Of a stretch of DNA of 64,000 bases, positions 27,056 to 36,057 are shown one piece after another (the stretch's first letter is position 1; the number at the start of each line of letters is the position of its first letter). A model generated the notes under the pieces. That model ran no database searches and had not been told where the DNA came from. It was given only the letters and a program-made list of their open reading frames with translations. The position numbers were made by a program, and so were the translations under genes. This DNA comes from Flavobacteriales bacterium. GTDB taxonomy: Bacteria; Bacteroidota; Bacteroidia; Flavobacteriales_F; PHOS-HE28. The stretch lies in the NCBI GenBank assembly GCA_020635725.1, contig JACJZF010000003.1, positions 124,001 through 188,000 on the forward strand, in the 5' to 3' direction.

Positions 27056-29275
27056 ATGCTCAAACGTCTTTTGACCTTTTCCTCCTTGCTGGCCACGGCG
27101 GCTACCCTCAACGCTCAGTTGGCGGTAGAGAACATCCTCACACCGGCGCAGCTCGTGCAGGATGTGCTCCTGGGAAGTGGGGTGACCGTCTCGAACATCA
27201 CGTACAATGGCGGCCCGGCCGATGTCGTCAATGAACAGGCTGGCGTCTTCACAGGCGCGATCAACAGCATCGGGATCGATGCGGGGGTGATCCTCAGCTC
27301 CGGCGCGGTGGAAGTGGCGCTTGGACCGAATACGGGGAATGGCACCACCCTCGGCGGAGGGAACTTCGGCTTCGGTGATCCCGACCTCTCTGCGCTTTCC
27401 GGAGTGGACATGAATGACGCTTCCATCCTTGAGTTCGATTTCGTGCCGGTGGGCGATTCCATCGTCTTCAGCTTCGTTTTCGCATCCGAGGAGTATCCGG
27501 AATACGTGTGCGGGACCGTGAACGACGCCTTCGGGTTCTTCCTGAGCGGGCCAGGGCTCAGCGGTCCGTTCACGAACAACGCGGTGAACCTCGCGCTTAT
27601 TCCGGGCGGGCAGATTCCGGTCTCGATCAATACCGTGAACCCCGGTGTCTCGGGGGCCAACGGCGTGGCCAGCAATTGCAGCGCCCTCGACCCCAACTGG
27701 ACCTCGAACAGCGTGTATTACCAAAGCAATGCGGGCAGCTTGGAAGTGGAGTTCGACGGGCAGACCGTCGTGCTCACGGCTCGCTCCCCCGTCATTTGCG
27801 GAGAGACCTATCACATCAAGATGGCCATCGCTGACGGCGGGGATACTGCGTTCGACTCCGCGGTGTTCCTGGAGGCGGGCAGCTTCCAGAGCACGCCCTT
27901 CATCCCTACGCTCTCTCCTGGCCCGAGCATCGTGGGGCTGAATACCATCCTGGAGAGCTGCTACGAGATCACCTTCGACTTCATTCAGATCGGCCAGAGC
28001 TCGGATACCTCCGTGGTGCAGATCTCCACCGGCGGCACCGCGACGCAGGGCGTGGACATCGTGCCGGCCTTGCCCGATTCGCTCATCTTCCTGCCCGGGC
28101 AGAACAGCCAGGCGGTGTCCTTCACGGTGCCGGTCGACTTCGACGGGCTGGAGACCCTGATCATCACGCTCACCTCGGAGTCGCAGTGCTCGGGCACCTT
28201 CATCACCAATGAGTTCCTGTTCTACATCGATTCCTCGCCCCCGCCATTGATCACCGGCGGCTTCGCACAGGTGCCATGCCAGGGCTCAGCCACGCTTACA
28301 CCAACCGTATCCGGCGGTTTCTCGCCGTACTCGATCGGGTGGTCCACCGGTGAGACAGGCCCTTCCATCACCGTTGCCCCCACCTCTGGCACGGCGTACA
28401 ACGTCACGCTCACCGATGATTGCGGCTCCACGGCGGTCGGTCAGTTCTTCGTGGACCTGGAACCGCCCCCGCCGGTAAGCCTCACGCTGCAAGGGCCCAG
28501 CACGCTCATGGAAGCGTGCGACATGGCCACGCTCGAGGTGGGCCGCCCCGTGGGCATCCCTGGCGGCGTGACCATGGATCTCTTCTTCCAAGGCACCGCG
28601 ACGAATGGATCGGACTTCGTGCTGCCGGGCTCGGTGCTGATCGGCGACGGCGTGCCGAGCGTTTCGTTGGACTTCAATCCGTTGGAGGATGGCGTGGCCG
28701 ATGACGGCGAGACAGTGACCATCACCGCGAGCTATGCCGATGCCTGCGGTTCCACCTCAGAGGCGAGCGTGACCGTCACGATTATCGATGCGCCTCCCAT
28801 CTCGTTGGAGACCGATGACTTCACCGTGGAGTGCCAGCCTGACAGCATCCTGCTGGAAGCGGTGGGTGTGGGCGGCGTGGGTACGCTGAGCTATGTCTGG
28901 TCCAATGGCGACCAGGGTCCTTTCTCTTACGTGACCATGCAAGTGCCCGGCACCTACACGGTAACGGCCACGGATCAGTGCGGACGGTCCGAGAGCGCGG
29001 TCTCTATCATTCAGACGATCTGCGACCTGGTGATCCCCAACGTGATCACGCCGAACGGCGACGGCAACAACGACTATTTCGAGATCGAAGGCATCCTGTA
29101 CGTCTCGAACACCGTGCGCGTGTTCAACCGGTGGGGACAGACAGTGTATGACGCGAGCAACTACCGTAACCAGTGGAAGGCGGATGATGTGCCCGATGGC
29201 ACGTACTTCTACGAGGTGGTGGTGAGCAGGAACGACACCAAGTACACCGGCTCCCTGACGATCCTGCGCGACTAG
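27056..29275 (+). CDS. Choice-of-anchor L domain protein with type B T9SS sorting domain (second copy)
   Basis: 739 residues from ATG 27056 (a GTG directly before is also in frame), with signal peptide LLATAATLNAQ. It is a paralogue of the protein just upstream: LVQDVLLGSGVTVSNITYNGG, ASILEFDFVPVGDSIVFSFVF, ASEEYPEYVCGTVNDAFGFFL and TYHIKMAIADGGD. It has a Calx-beta-like module (PALPDSLIFLPGQNSQAVSF), PKD-like repeats, and a C-terminal sorting domain (IPNVITPNGDGNNDYFEIEG, VRVFNRWGQTVYDASNY, YFYEVVVSRND). It is about 160 residues shorter than its neighbour, mainly through fewer beta modules. The 21-base gap suggests co-transcription. Confidence 0.88.
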   Translation: MLKRLLTFSSLLATAATLNAQLAVENILTPAQLVQDVLLGSGVTVSNITYNGGPADVVNEQAGVFTGAINSIGIDAGVILSSGAVEVALGPNTGNGTTLGGGNFGFGDPDLSALSGVDMNDASILEFDFVPVGDSIVFSFVFASEEYPEYVCGTVNDAFGFFLSGPGLSGPFTNNAVNLALIPGGQIPVSINTVNPGVSGANGVASNCSALDPNWTSNSVYYQSNAGSLEVEFDGQTVVLTARSPVICGETYHIKMAIADGGDTAFDSAVFLEAGSFQSTPFIPTLSPGPSIVGLNTILESCYEITFDFIQIGQSSDTSVVQISTGGTATQGVDIVPALPDSLIFLPGQNSQAVSFTVPVDFDGLETLIITLTSESQCSGTFITNEFLFYIDSSPPPLITGGFAQVPCQGSATLTPTVSGGFSPYSIGWSTGETGPSITVAPTSGTAYNVTLTDDCGSTAVGQFFVDLEPPPPVSLTLQGPSTLMEACDMATLEVGRPVGIPGGVTMDLFFQGTATNGSDFVLPGSVLIGDGVPSVSLDFNPLEDGVADDGETVTITASYADACGSTSEASVTVTIIDAPPISLETDDFTVECQPDSILLEAVGVGGVGTLSYVWSNGDQGPFSYVTMQVPGTYTVTATDQCGRSESAVSIIQTICDLVIPNVITPNGDGNNDYFEIEGILYVSNTVRVFNRWGQTVYDASNYRNQWKADDVPDGTYFYEVVVSRNDTKYTGSLTILRD

Positions 29276-29280
29276 CGCGA

Positions 29281-30795
29281 TCAGACCAGCAGTGAAGAGC
29301 CCGTCATCTCGGCGGGCTTTTCCACACCCATCAGTTCCAGGATCGTGGGCGCCACATCGGCGAGCACTCCGGAGCGCAGTGCGCTCGAGCCATCGCTCAG
29401 CACGATCACCGGCACCGGATTGGTGCTGTGAGCGGTATTCGGCGAGCCGTCGGCGTTGCGCGCTTGATCGGCATTGCCATGGTCGGCGATGATCACAACC
29501 GCGTATCCGTTGTCGCGTGCTGCGCCTGCCACCTGCGCGGTGCATCGGTCAGTGGTCTCCACGGCCTTCACAATGGCGTCGAACACACCGGTGTGGCCCA
29601 CCATGTCGGGGTTGGCGAAATTGAGCACCACCAGGTCCGGCCCATCGGGCCTCAGCTCCGGCAGTATGGCCTCCACGATGCCGTGCGCGCTCATCTCGGG
29701 CTTCAGGTCGTACGTGGCCACCTTCGGTGAGGGGATCATGATGCGGCGCTCCCCAATGAACGGCTCTTCACGTCCGCCGCTGAAGAAGAAGGTGACATGC
29801 GGGTACTTCTCTGTTTCCGCGATGCGCACCTGCCCGAGACCTGCGCGCGACACCGTCTCGCCCAAGGTCATGCGCAGATCGTCCTTGCGGAAGAGCACAT
29901 CCACGCCGGAGTACGTCGAGTCGTACTCGGTCATGGTGACGTAACGCAACGGCACACGGGTCATCCCATGTTCCGGCATGTCATGCTGTGTGAGCGCGAC
30001 CGTGATCTCACGGCAGCGATCCGTGCGGTAGTTGAAGCAGAGCACCGTGTCGCCGGGCTGGATGGTGGCGGCTGGGGAGTCGCCCGCTCCGATGACGTAC
30101 GGTTTGATGAACTCATCGGTGATGCCTGCGTCGTAGCTGCGTTGGAAGGCCTCATCCGCTGTCGCCACGCGTTCGCCTTTGCCGTGCACGAGCAGGTCGT
30201 AGGCCACCTTCACACGCTCCCAGCGCTTGTCCCGATCCATGGCGTAGTACCTGCCCACCACGCTCGCGATACGTGTGGGCGTCCCGGCCACGGCGTCGAG
30301 GAAGCGGCGCATGTACTCCCTGCCCGCGTGCGGGTCGGTATCACGGCCATCCGTGAAGGCATGCACGAGGATCTCCTGGATTCCTGCCCGTGCCGCCATG
30401 TGGCATAGCGCCTCGGCATGCGCGCGCATCGCATGCACGCCGCCATCGGAGAGCAGACCCATCAGATGCAGGCGCCCCCCCGCGTTGCGAAAGCAATCCT
30501 GTAACACCGCATCGCGCTCCAGTGAGCCATCGGCCACGGCCCGGTCGATCCGCACGAGGTCCTGGAAGACCACCCTCCCCGCGCCGATGTTCAGGTGCCC
30601 CACCTCGCTGTTCCCCATCTGGCCGGGCGGAAGGCCCACGTGTTCGCCATCGGTGAGCAGGGTGGCGTGCGGGGCGTGCTTCAGCAATTCACTGATGAAG
30701 GGGGTGCTCGCCTTGGCGATGGCATCGGTGCTGTCACCGGCCCCCAGGCCCCAGCCGTCCATGATGATCAGGACGACTTTCTGGTTTGCCATCAT
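29281..30795 (-). CDS. gpmI: 2,3-bisphosphoglycerate-independent phosphoglycerate mutase
   Basis: 504 residues of the alkaline-phosphatase-like fold. KVVLIIMDGWGLG gives the first metal aspartate, and the phosphorylated serine is in GQMGNSEVGHLNIGAGR near residue 62. Further ligands are seen in DGRDTDPHAG, NFANPDMVGHTG and VVIIADHGNADQ. It interconverts 3- and 2-phosphoglycerate in glycolysis. The ATG at 30795 overlaps the stop of the upstream histidine kinase (ATGA), which fixes the start and suggests co-translation, an unusual pairing. Confidence 0.95.
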   Translation of the reverse strand: MMANQKVVLIIMDGWGLGAGDSTDAIAKASTPFISELLKHAPHATLLTDGEHVGLPPGQMGNSEVGHLNIGAGRVVFQDLVRIDRAVADGSLERDAVLQDCFRNAGGRLHLMGLLSDGGVHAMRAHAEALCHMAARAGIQEILVHAFTDGRDTDPHAGREYMRRFLDAVAGTPTRIASVVGRYYAMDRDKRWERVKVAYDLLVHGKGERVATADEAFQRSYDAGITDEFIKPYVIGAGDSPAATIQPGDTVLCFNYRTDRCREITVALTQHDMPEHGMTRVPLRYVTMTEYDSTYSGVDVLFRKDDLRMTLGETVSRAGLGQVRIAETEKYPHVTFFFSGGREEPFIGERRIMIPSPKVATYDLKPEMSAHGIVEAILPELRPDGPDLVVLNFANPDMVGHTGVFDAIVKAVETTDRCTAQVAGAARDNGYAVVIIADHGNADQARNADGSPNTAHSTNPVPVIVLSDGSSALRSGVLADVAPTILELMGVEKPAEMTGSSLLV

Positions 30796-31736
30796 ACGTG
30801 AGGGAATGAGGCCGTGAAGATAGCCCCATGCGGTTGGCGGTCGCTTACACCGATGCGCCCGCCGCACCGCTCGACCAGGCGCTTCACGATATACAGTCCC
30901 AGTCCGGTGCCAGGCTGCTCGCGCGTCTCCTCGCTGCCCGAGCGGTAGAAGCGCTCGAAGATGCGCTCGCGTTCGGGCAGTGGCACGCCAGGCCCGAGAT
31001 CCAGGACCGACACCTGCCAGGCACCTTCATCCTGCTGCGCGCGCAAGGTGATCTCGCTCCCCTTTGGCGAGTACTTCGCCGCATTCTCGAGCAGGTTCTC
31101 CAGCACGCTTCGCAGGATCTGCGGGTCGGCCATCACGTCCATGCGGTGGGGCAATTCCAGCAGGATCCGATGGTCGGCCGCGTAGGTGCGGCTGGCCTGT
31201 TGCGCAACGGAGCGCGCCAAGGGGCACAGATCGATGAGCGCCGGGCGGGCGCCGATGCCTTCCTCGCCGGATGCCGCGAGCAGCACTTTCTCGGTGAGCA
31301 GCGCCAACCGGTCCGCTTCCTGGGAGGCGGTGACGATCAGCGCGTTGCGCTGTGCATCGCTGATCCCGGGGCGGTCCAGCGTCTGCAATTGCAGCTTCAC
31401 GGCGGCGATGGGGGTGCGCAGCTCATGCGTCACGGCCAGCAGGAAATTGCGCTGCGCCGATGCCAGGCGCAGATCGTTGCGCACCGAGCGGTAGGTGAGC
31501 CACACCACCACCAGCAGCAGCAGCAGGAAGACCGACGCTTCACCCAGGACCATCAGGTTCCCGGAGCGCGCAGGGGTCACCAGAGCCGGGTCGCCTGCGC
31601 TGGCAAGCCGCGCACGCAGGATGTTCAGCTCCTCATTGCGGCGTAGCAACAGCACCGCCCACCAGACGAATTGGGCAAGTATGTACACGGTCAGGCCGCT
31701 GAAGAGCCAGAGCGTCGAGCGACGGCGACGGTCCAT
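30792..31736 (-). CDS. Membrane sensor histidine kinase without an adjacent response regulator
   Basis: 314 residues. Two membrane helices (about residues 8-28 and 63-83) enclose a short periplasmic loop of about 35 residues. The H-box is LAVTHELRTPIAAVKLQLQ near residue 110; the ATPase domain has the N-box LLENLLENAAKYSPKG, the G1 motif LDLGPGVP and the G2 motif GTGLGLYIVKRLVERCGGRIG. All catalytic residues look intact. No response regulator is encoded nearby; the gene overlaps gpmI instead. The signal is unknown. Confidence 0.9.
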   Translation of the reverse strand: MDRRRRSTLWLFSGLTVYILAQFVWWAVLLLRRNEELNILRARLASAGDPALVTPARSGNLMVLGEASVFLLLLLVVVWLTYRSVRNDLRLASAQRNFLLAVTHELRTPIAAVKLQLQTLDRPGISDAQRNALIVTASQEADRLALLTEKVLLAASGEEGIGARPALIDLCPLARSVAQQASRTYAADHRILLELPHRMDVMADPQILRSVLENLLENAAKYSPKGSEITLRAQQDEGAWQVSVLDLGPGVPLPERERIFERFYRSGSEETREQPGTGLGLYIVKRLVERCGGRIGVSDRQPHGAIFTASFPHV

Positions 31737-31791
31737 GTGCGAAATCTAGGTAATGACCGTTGCAGCGCCGGAGGCTATCTTGGCTCGCACG

Positions 31792-32394
31792 ATGGATGCA
31801 CTCGGAGCCAAGGCCTTCATCCTCGCCAAGCTCAAGCATGAGCTGCCGGCCGCTCGTACCTATCACAGTCTCGAGCATACCTTGGACGTGTACGCCAGCG
31901 CCATCGGCATCGCGGAGCAGGAAGGGGTCACCGGCGAAGGCCTCACTTTGCTGAAGATCGCCGCGCTCTACCACGATTCGGGATTCACCGTGCAGGACAC
32001 CGAGCATGAGGAGGCGGGCTGCGCGATCGCCCGGGAGGTGTTGCCCGGATTCGGCTTCACGGCGCGCCAAGTGGAGCTCATCTGCGACATGATCATGGCC
32101 ACGCGCATCCCGCAAAGGCCGCGCAACAAGCTGGGCCGCGTGCTGTGCGATGCCGATCTGGACTATCTCGGCCGCGGCGATTTCAGCCTGATCGGTGCCA
32201 CCCTCTTCCAGGAAATGCGCACCTACGGCGTGCTCAGCACCGAGCGCGAATGGAACGAGCTGCAAGTACGATTCCTGGAGCGGCACGCCTATTTCACCGC
32301 TACCAACAAACGGCTGCGCGAGCCCGTGAAGCAGGAGCACCTGCTCGGTGTGAAGGCCTGGCTGGAGGCGCATCCCGGTCCGGGGGGAAAATGA
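31792..32394 (+). CDS. HD-domain protein (predicted metal-dependent phosphohydrolase)
   Basis: 200 residues from ATG 31792. A longer in-frame start at 31753 exists, but a -7-like TATCTTGG at 31776-31783 and the family's usual distance to the first histidine favour the shorter form. HD-domain residues: TYHSLEHTLDVY, the central HD in ALYHDSGF near residue 65, EEAGCAIAREVLPGF, and the last aspartate in LCDADLDYLGR near residue 120. The substrate is unknown; relatives are often annotated as adenylate cyclase-linked or nucleotide hydrolases without proof. It starts close to and diverges from the histidine kinase gene. Confidence 0.8.
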   Translation: MDALGAKAFILAKLKHELPAARTYHSLEHTLDVYASAIGIAEQEGVTGEGLTLLKIAALYHDSGFTVQDTEHEEAGCAIAREVLPGFGFTARQVELICDMIMATRIPQRPRNKLGRVLCDADLDYLGRGDFSLIGATLFQEMRTYGVLSTEREWNELQVRFLERHAYFTATNKRLREPVKQEHLLGVKAWLEAHPGPGGK

Positions 32395-32395
32395 A

Positions 32396-32416
32396 GAAGC
32401 CCCTCGTCGGGGCTTC
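32396..32416 (-). terminator. Intrinsic terminator between the HD gene and tRNA-Phe
   Basis: Perfect 8-bp hairpin (GAAGCCCC / GGGGCTTC) with a 5-nt loop. On the minus strand it is followed by a T-rich stretch (TTCATTTT), so it best serves the tRNA; it may also act for the HD gene. Confidence 0.75.
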
Positions 32417-32421
32417 CTCGG

Positions 32422-32494
32422 TGGTGCCTCCCAGAATCGAACTGGGGACACACGGATTTTCAATCCGTTGCTCTACCAGCTGAGCTAAGGCACC
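32422..32494 (-). tRNA. tRNA-Phe (anticodon GAA)
   Basis: Cloverleaf on the minus strand: acceptor stem GGTGCCT/AGGCACC, D-arm GCTC AGCTGGTAGA GC, anticodon stem ACGGA/TCCGT with loop TTGAAAA, and T-arm CCCAG TTCGATT CTGGG. The anticodon is GAA. The discriminator base is A and the genomic sequence continues CCG, so CCA is added after transcription. Confidence 0.97.
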
Positions 32495-32537
32495 ATTTCC
32501 TTTGCTGCGCGCGCGAACGCGTTTCGGCGAAGGCGCG

Positions 32538-32567
32538 CAAAGATAGACAAGTCCATACATCCACCAA
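32538..32567 (-). promoter_or_regulatory. Complete Bacteroidota-type promoter of tRNA-Phe
   Basis: On the minus strand TTG (32567-32565), a 19-base spacer, and TATCTTTG (32545-32538) match the -33/-7 consensus and spacing for Bacteroidota sigma-70. Predicted start of transcription is near 32531. Confidence 0.72.
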
Positions 32568-32573
32568 TCGGCC

Positions 32574-33320
32574 ATGCTGCTCGTCATCGATGCTGGTAAC
32601 ACGCGTGTGAAGATGGCCCTGTTCAAGGGCGATCGGCTCATGCGCATGGCGCGCGCCGGTGCGGGTGACCGTGCCGCAGTGGCGCTCATGGCCGGCTCGC
32701 ATGCGGTGGAAGCCATCGTGCTGGGGAGCGTGGGCGCGCGCGATCCGGAGCTGGTGGAACAGCTCAGCGCCATCGCGCCGGTCGATGCCATCACCGGCGA
32801 ATCGGCTGCTCCGCTGGCCAATGGTTACGCCACGCGCGCCACCCTGGGCGCTGATCGCCTGGCCAATGCCGTGGCGGCCGCGGCCTTCTTCCCGGGCCGG
32901 GCGGCGCTGGCGATCGATGCCGGCACCTGCATCACCTACGATGCGGTCGATGAGCAGGGCACGTACATCGGCGGAGCCATTTCCCCGGGCCTGCGCATGC
33001 GGGCACGGGCCATGCATGAATACAGCGAGCGGCTCCCGCTCATTGCCACGGAAGGCGCGGTGAATGAGCCCTTCGGGACCACTACGGAGGAATCGTTGCG
33101 GGCCGGAACGCTCTGGGGCACGCAAGAAGAAGCAGCCGGTTTCGTTAGGGCCTTTCGCCAGCGATACCCGCACGGTGGCGTGGTGCTCACCGGCGGTGAT
33201 GGCCTTTGGGCCGCCAACGCACTGAAAAGCGGCATCTTTGCCCACCCTTACCTGACCCTTGAAGGTTACCGTCTCATCCATCTGCATCACCGGGCTATCG
33301 ACGCTCGGAATCAGCGCTAA
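32574..33320 (+). CDS. coaX: Type III pantothenate kinase
   Basis: 248 residues. The ASKHA-fold phosphate loops are visible: LLVIDAGNTRVKMALF at the N-terminus, GADRLANAVAA near residue 92 and AIDAGTCITYDAVDEQG near residue 112, then GGAISPGLRMRARAMHEYS. It phosphorylates pantothenate, the first step of coenzyme A synthesis, using a monovalent cation and not inhibited by CoA. It opens an operon with an outer-membrane barrel, TPR, lptC and CNNM genes, an order common in Flavobacteria. The final 62 bases overlap the next gene. Confidence 0.93.
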   Translation: MLLVIDAGNTRVKMALFKGDRLMRMARAGAGDRAAVALMAGSHAVEAIVLGSVGARDPELVEQLSAIAPVDAITGESAAPLANGYATRATLGADRLANAVAAAAFFPGRAALAIDAGTCITYDAVDEQGTYIGGAISPGLRMRARAMHEYSERLPLIATEGAVNEPFGTTTEESLRAGTLWGTQEEAAGFVRAFRQRYPHGGVVLTGGDGLWAANALKSGIFAHPYLTLEGYRLIHLHHRAIDARNQR

Positions 33321-34734
33321 CCTTCTGGGGCAGAGCCCGCAAGGCAGCGGATCACCGTATTCGGCCTTCGGCTTCGGCGATCTCACCGGGGCCACGCAGG
33401 TAGTGCAAGCCATGCAGGCGGGAGTGGGCATCTCCCTGGCCGACCCTTACGGCGTGTCGTTGCAGAACCCGGCTTCCTATTCGAGCCTGGGACATACCAC
33501 CTTCGAGACCGGCCTGGTGGCGCGTAATCTCCGGTTCGAGACCGAGGCGCTCACCACCACGGGGCGCAACACGCGCTTGCTGGGCCTCACCTTGGGCGTG
33601 CCGTTCGGCCGTGGCCGCTGGGGAATGGCCCTGGGACTGACCCCTACCAGCACCGTGAGCTACCGGCTCACCGAGCAGGTCGCCGTGGAGGGCGGGAACA
33701 CCACCTTCGAGTACACGGGCAGCGGAGGGCTCAACAGGGCCTTCATCGGTTTCAGCCGCGTGCTCTGGCAGCGCGCCGATACCATCAACCGGGGCGGCAA
33801 GCTCTCCGTGGGCGCCAATCTCGAGTACCTCTTCGGCTCGGTGAAGGCGGCTCGCAAGGCCTATTACCCGCCCGGCAACGGCTACTACAACAGCAGCGCG
33901 GCCTCAACGCTGGTGGTGCGATCGCCATCCGGCACGGTTGGTCTGCAGTATGTGGATGACCTGATCGGGAAGCTCCGCGCCGAGCAGCGCCTGAAGGCGC
34001 GCAAAGAGCGATTGGAGGCGAAGGACCGCCACCTGGAGATGGAGTGGCTCAATGCTGGGAAGGATCCCCAAAAGCGAAAACCCGTGCGCATGCCCACGCG
34101 GGCCGCAACGGCCTTGCGTTACCGCCTGGGCGCGGCCGTGGAGATCCCTACCGCGTTGGCCGCCCGCAATACCCTGCTGGTGAACAATTTCGTGATCGGT
34201 GCCACCGGCGTGGAGTTCCCGCGCGATACGGCTGTGAGCATCGATGGTGCCCGGGGGCACTTGCAGCTTCCGCTGGGGGTAGGCTTCGGATTCACGATAT
34301 TCAACAACCGCTGGTCCTTCACGGCGGAACACAAACGGCGCGATTGGTCGCGGGCCGAGGTGGATGTGGAAGGCTACCGGCAGACCAACGAGCTCACCGT
34401 TGGGCGCTCCTACGCCATCGGTGTGGGCTTCCGCCCGGCCGGCGATGAGGCCGGCAACATGCTCACCGGGGCCATCTACCGCATGGGACTGCGCTATGCC
34501 GATGATTACGTGACGGTGAAGGGCACGGCCCTAACGCAGGTTGGCATGTCCTTTGGCCTCTCGCTTCCCGTGGGGTCCCGCTCCAGGAGCCGATTCAACC
34601 TAGGCACGGAACTTGGTCAACGGGGCACTACGGATGATGGCCTGCTGCGTGAGCGCTACGCCAACGTGTTCATCGGCATCACCATCACCCCGGATCTGAA
34701 CGAAACATGGTTCAAGAAAAGAAGGATCGAATGA
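33259..34734 (+). CDS. Outer-membrane beta-barrel protein (coaX-linked)
   Basis: 491 residues if begun at TTG 33259, inside coaX; this is the only start that gives a hydrophobic signal-like N-terminus (VSSICITGLSTLGISANLLGQ), as the next ATG is about 50 codons later. The mature start PQGSGSPYSAFGFGDLTGA, followed by GVSLQNPASYSSLGHTTFETG, is typical of a Bacteroidota outer-membrane protein family resembling FadL-type barrels. A charged coil of about 40 residues (near 234-275, KLRAEQRLKARKERLEAKD and following) interrupts the strands. Function unknown; the context points to envelope biogenesis. Confidence 0.7.
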   Translation: MKVTVSSICITGLSTLGISANLLGQSPQGSGSPYSAFGFGDLTGATQVVQAMQAGVGISLADPYGVSLQNPASYSSLGHTTFETGLVARNLRFETEALTTTGRNTRLLGLTLGVPFGRGRWGMALGLTPTSTVSYRLTEQVAVEGGNTTFEYTGSGGLNRAFIGFSRVLWQRADTINRGGKLSVGANLEYLFGSVKAARKAYYPPGNGYYNSSAASTLVVRSPSGTVGLQYVDDLIGKLRAEQRLKARKERLEAKDRHLEMEWLNAGKDPQKRKPVRMPTRAATALRYRLGAAVEIPTALAARNTLLVNNFVIGATGVEFPRDTAVSIDGARGHLQLPLGVGFGFTIFNNRWSFTAEHKRRDWSRAEVDVEGYRQTNELTVGRSYAIGVGFRPAGDEAGNMLTGAIYRMGLRYADDYVTVKGTALTQVGMSFGLSLPVGSRSRSRFNLGTELGQRGTTDDGLLRERYANVFIGITITPDLNETWFKKRRIE

Positions 34735-36053
34735 AGAACATCGTGTCACGGGCGATCACCATCGCCTTTGCAGCTGTGCTCGTGCTGGGCGCCAAGGCCC
34801 AAGGCCGCTGGGGTGCCACCCCGGCTGATAGCGTGGAATGCGTGAAGAACCTCTCGCTCTACCAGGAGTTCATGAAACAGGGCAGCTACAAGGATGCCTA
34901 CCCGTCCTACCGCGAGCTGATCCGCATCTGCCCGGCATGCAGCAAGGGCCTTTACCAGAACGGGGCGAAGATGTTCAACGACTTCATCGCCAAGGAGAAG
35001 GACCCTGCCCGTAAGGAGCGCCTGATCGATTCACTGATGCTGAACTACGATCTGCGCATCGCCAATTTCGGGGAGCGTGGCTATGTGCTGGGCCGCAAAG
35101 GCGTGGATCTGATGTACTACCGCCCCGCCGAGTGCCAGACCGAGCATGATATCCTGAAGGAGGCCATCGAGCTGGACGGCTCAGCGAGCGAGGCGGGCAC
35201 GGTGAGCGCCTACTATCAGGCCCTGAACTGCCTCTACGGCAACGGCACCGCCACCAAGGAGCAGATGCTCTCGGAGTATGTGCGCTTGATCGGCATCATC
35301 GAGGAGGCGCTCTCGAATGAAAGCATGAAGGAGAGCGACCGCGAGTACTGGTTGAAGGCCCGCGAAACGGTGAACGCGATCTTCTTCAAGGTGGCCGAAT
35401 GCGCGGAGATCGGCGAGATCGTCGGGAAGCTGCTGCAGGAGAAGCCCGATGACATGGATCTGAAGGTGCGCTTGCTGAAGGTGCTCAACGGCAAGGATTG
35501 CTCGGATGAGAAAGTGTACCGCACCCTCGCCGAGGATGTGCACCGTGCGAACCCGACCAGCGAGAGCGCCTATAGCCTCGGCCAATATCTGGTGAAGCAA
35601 GGCGACATGAACGGCGCGCTCCGCTACATGAAGGAGGCCGTGGACCTCTGCACCGGCTGCAGCGACCGGGTGAAGTACCTGCTGAAGGCCGGACAGGTGG
35701 CCAGCGCCGCTGGTAACCACAGCCAGGCACGCAGCTTCGCCAACCAGATCCTGCAGGTCGACTCGAAGAACGGCGAGGCGCTGATCCTGATCGGCAATGC
35801 CGTGGCGGCGCAGGCGCATGGTTGCGAGGTGCCCGATTCGTGGGGCGCGTACTGGTTGGCCTACGATTACTATCAGCGTGCACGCTCGCTCGATCCGAGC
35901 GTGTCCGAGAAAGCGAGCGAGCGCATGTCGTCCTGCCAGGCCCGGTTCCCGACGCAGAGCGAGGCCTTCTTCCATCAGCTCACCGATGGCAAGGCCTACC
36001 AAGTGGCTTGCGGCGGCTTGAATGAGAGCACCACGGTGCGTACGCGGAAGTAA
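34731..36053 (+). CDS. Secreted tetratricopeptide-repeat protein
   Basis: 440 residues from ATG 34731, which overlaps the preceding stop (ATGA). The signal peptide is KNIVSRAITIAFAAVLVLGAKAQ. The rest is helical with TPR-like pairs: LYQEFMKQGSYKDAYPSYRELIRICP near residue 40, AYSLGQYLVKQGDMNGALRYMKEAVDLC near residue 285 and LLKAGQVASAAGNHSQARSFANQIL near residue 320. Cysteine pairs recur at repeat ends (CPAC, CTGC). It is probably a periplasmic or outer-membrane-associated scaffold; such proteins sit next to lptC in related genomes. Confidence 0.75.
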   Translation: MKNIVSRAITIAFAAVLVLGAKAQGRWGATPADSVECVKNLSLYQEFMKQGSYKDAYPSYRELIRICPACSKGLYQNGAKMFNDFIAKEKDPARKERLIDSLMLNYDLRIANFGERGYVLGRKGVDLMYYRPAECQTEHDILKEAIELDGSASEAGTVSAYYQALNCLYGNGTATKEQMLSEYVRLIGIIEEALSNESMKESDREYWLKARETVNAIFFKVAECAEIGEIVGKLLQEKPDDMDLKVRLLKVLNGKDCSDEKVYRTLAEDVHRANPTSESAYSLGQYLVKQGDMNGALRYMKEAVDLCTGCSDRVKYLLKAGQVASAAGNHSQARSFANQILQVDSKNGEALILIGNAVAAQAHGCEVPDSWGAYWLAYDYYQRARSLDPSVSEKASERMSSCQARFPTQSEAFFHQLTDGKAYQVACGGLNESTTVRTRK

Positions 36054-36057
36054 TCCG

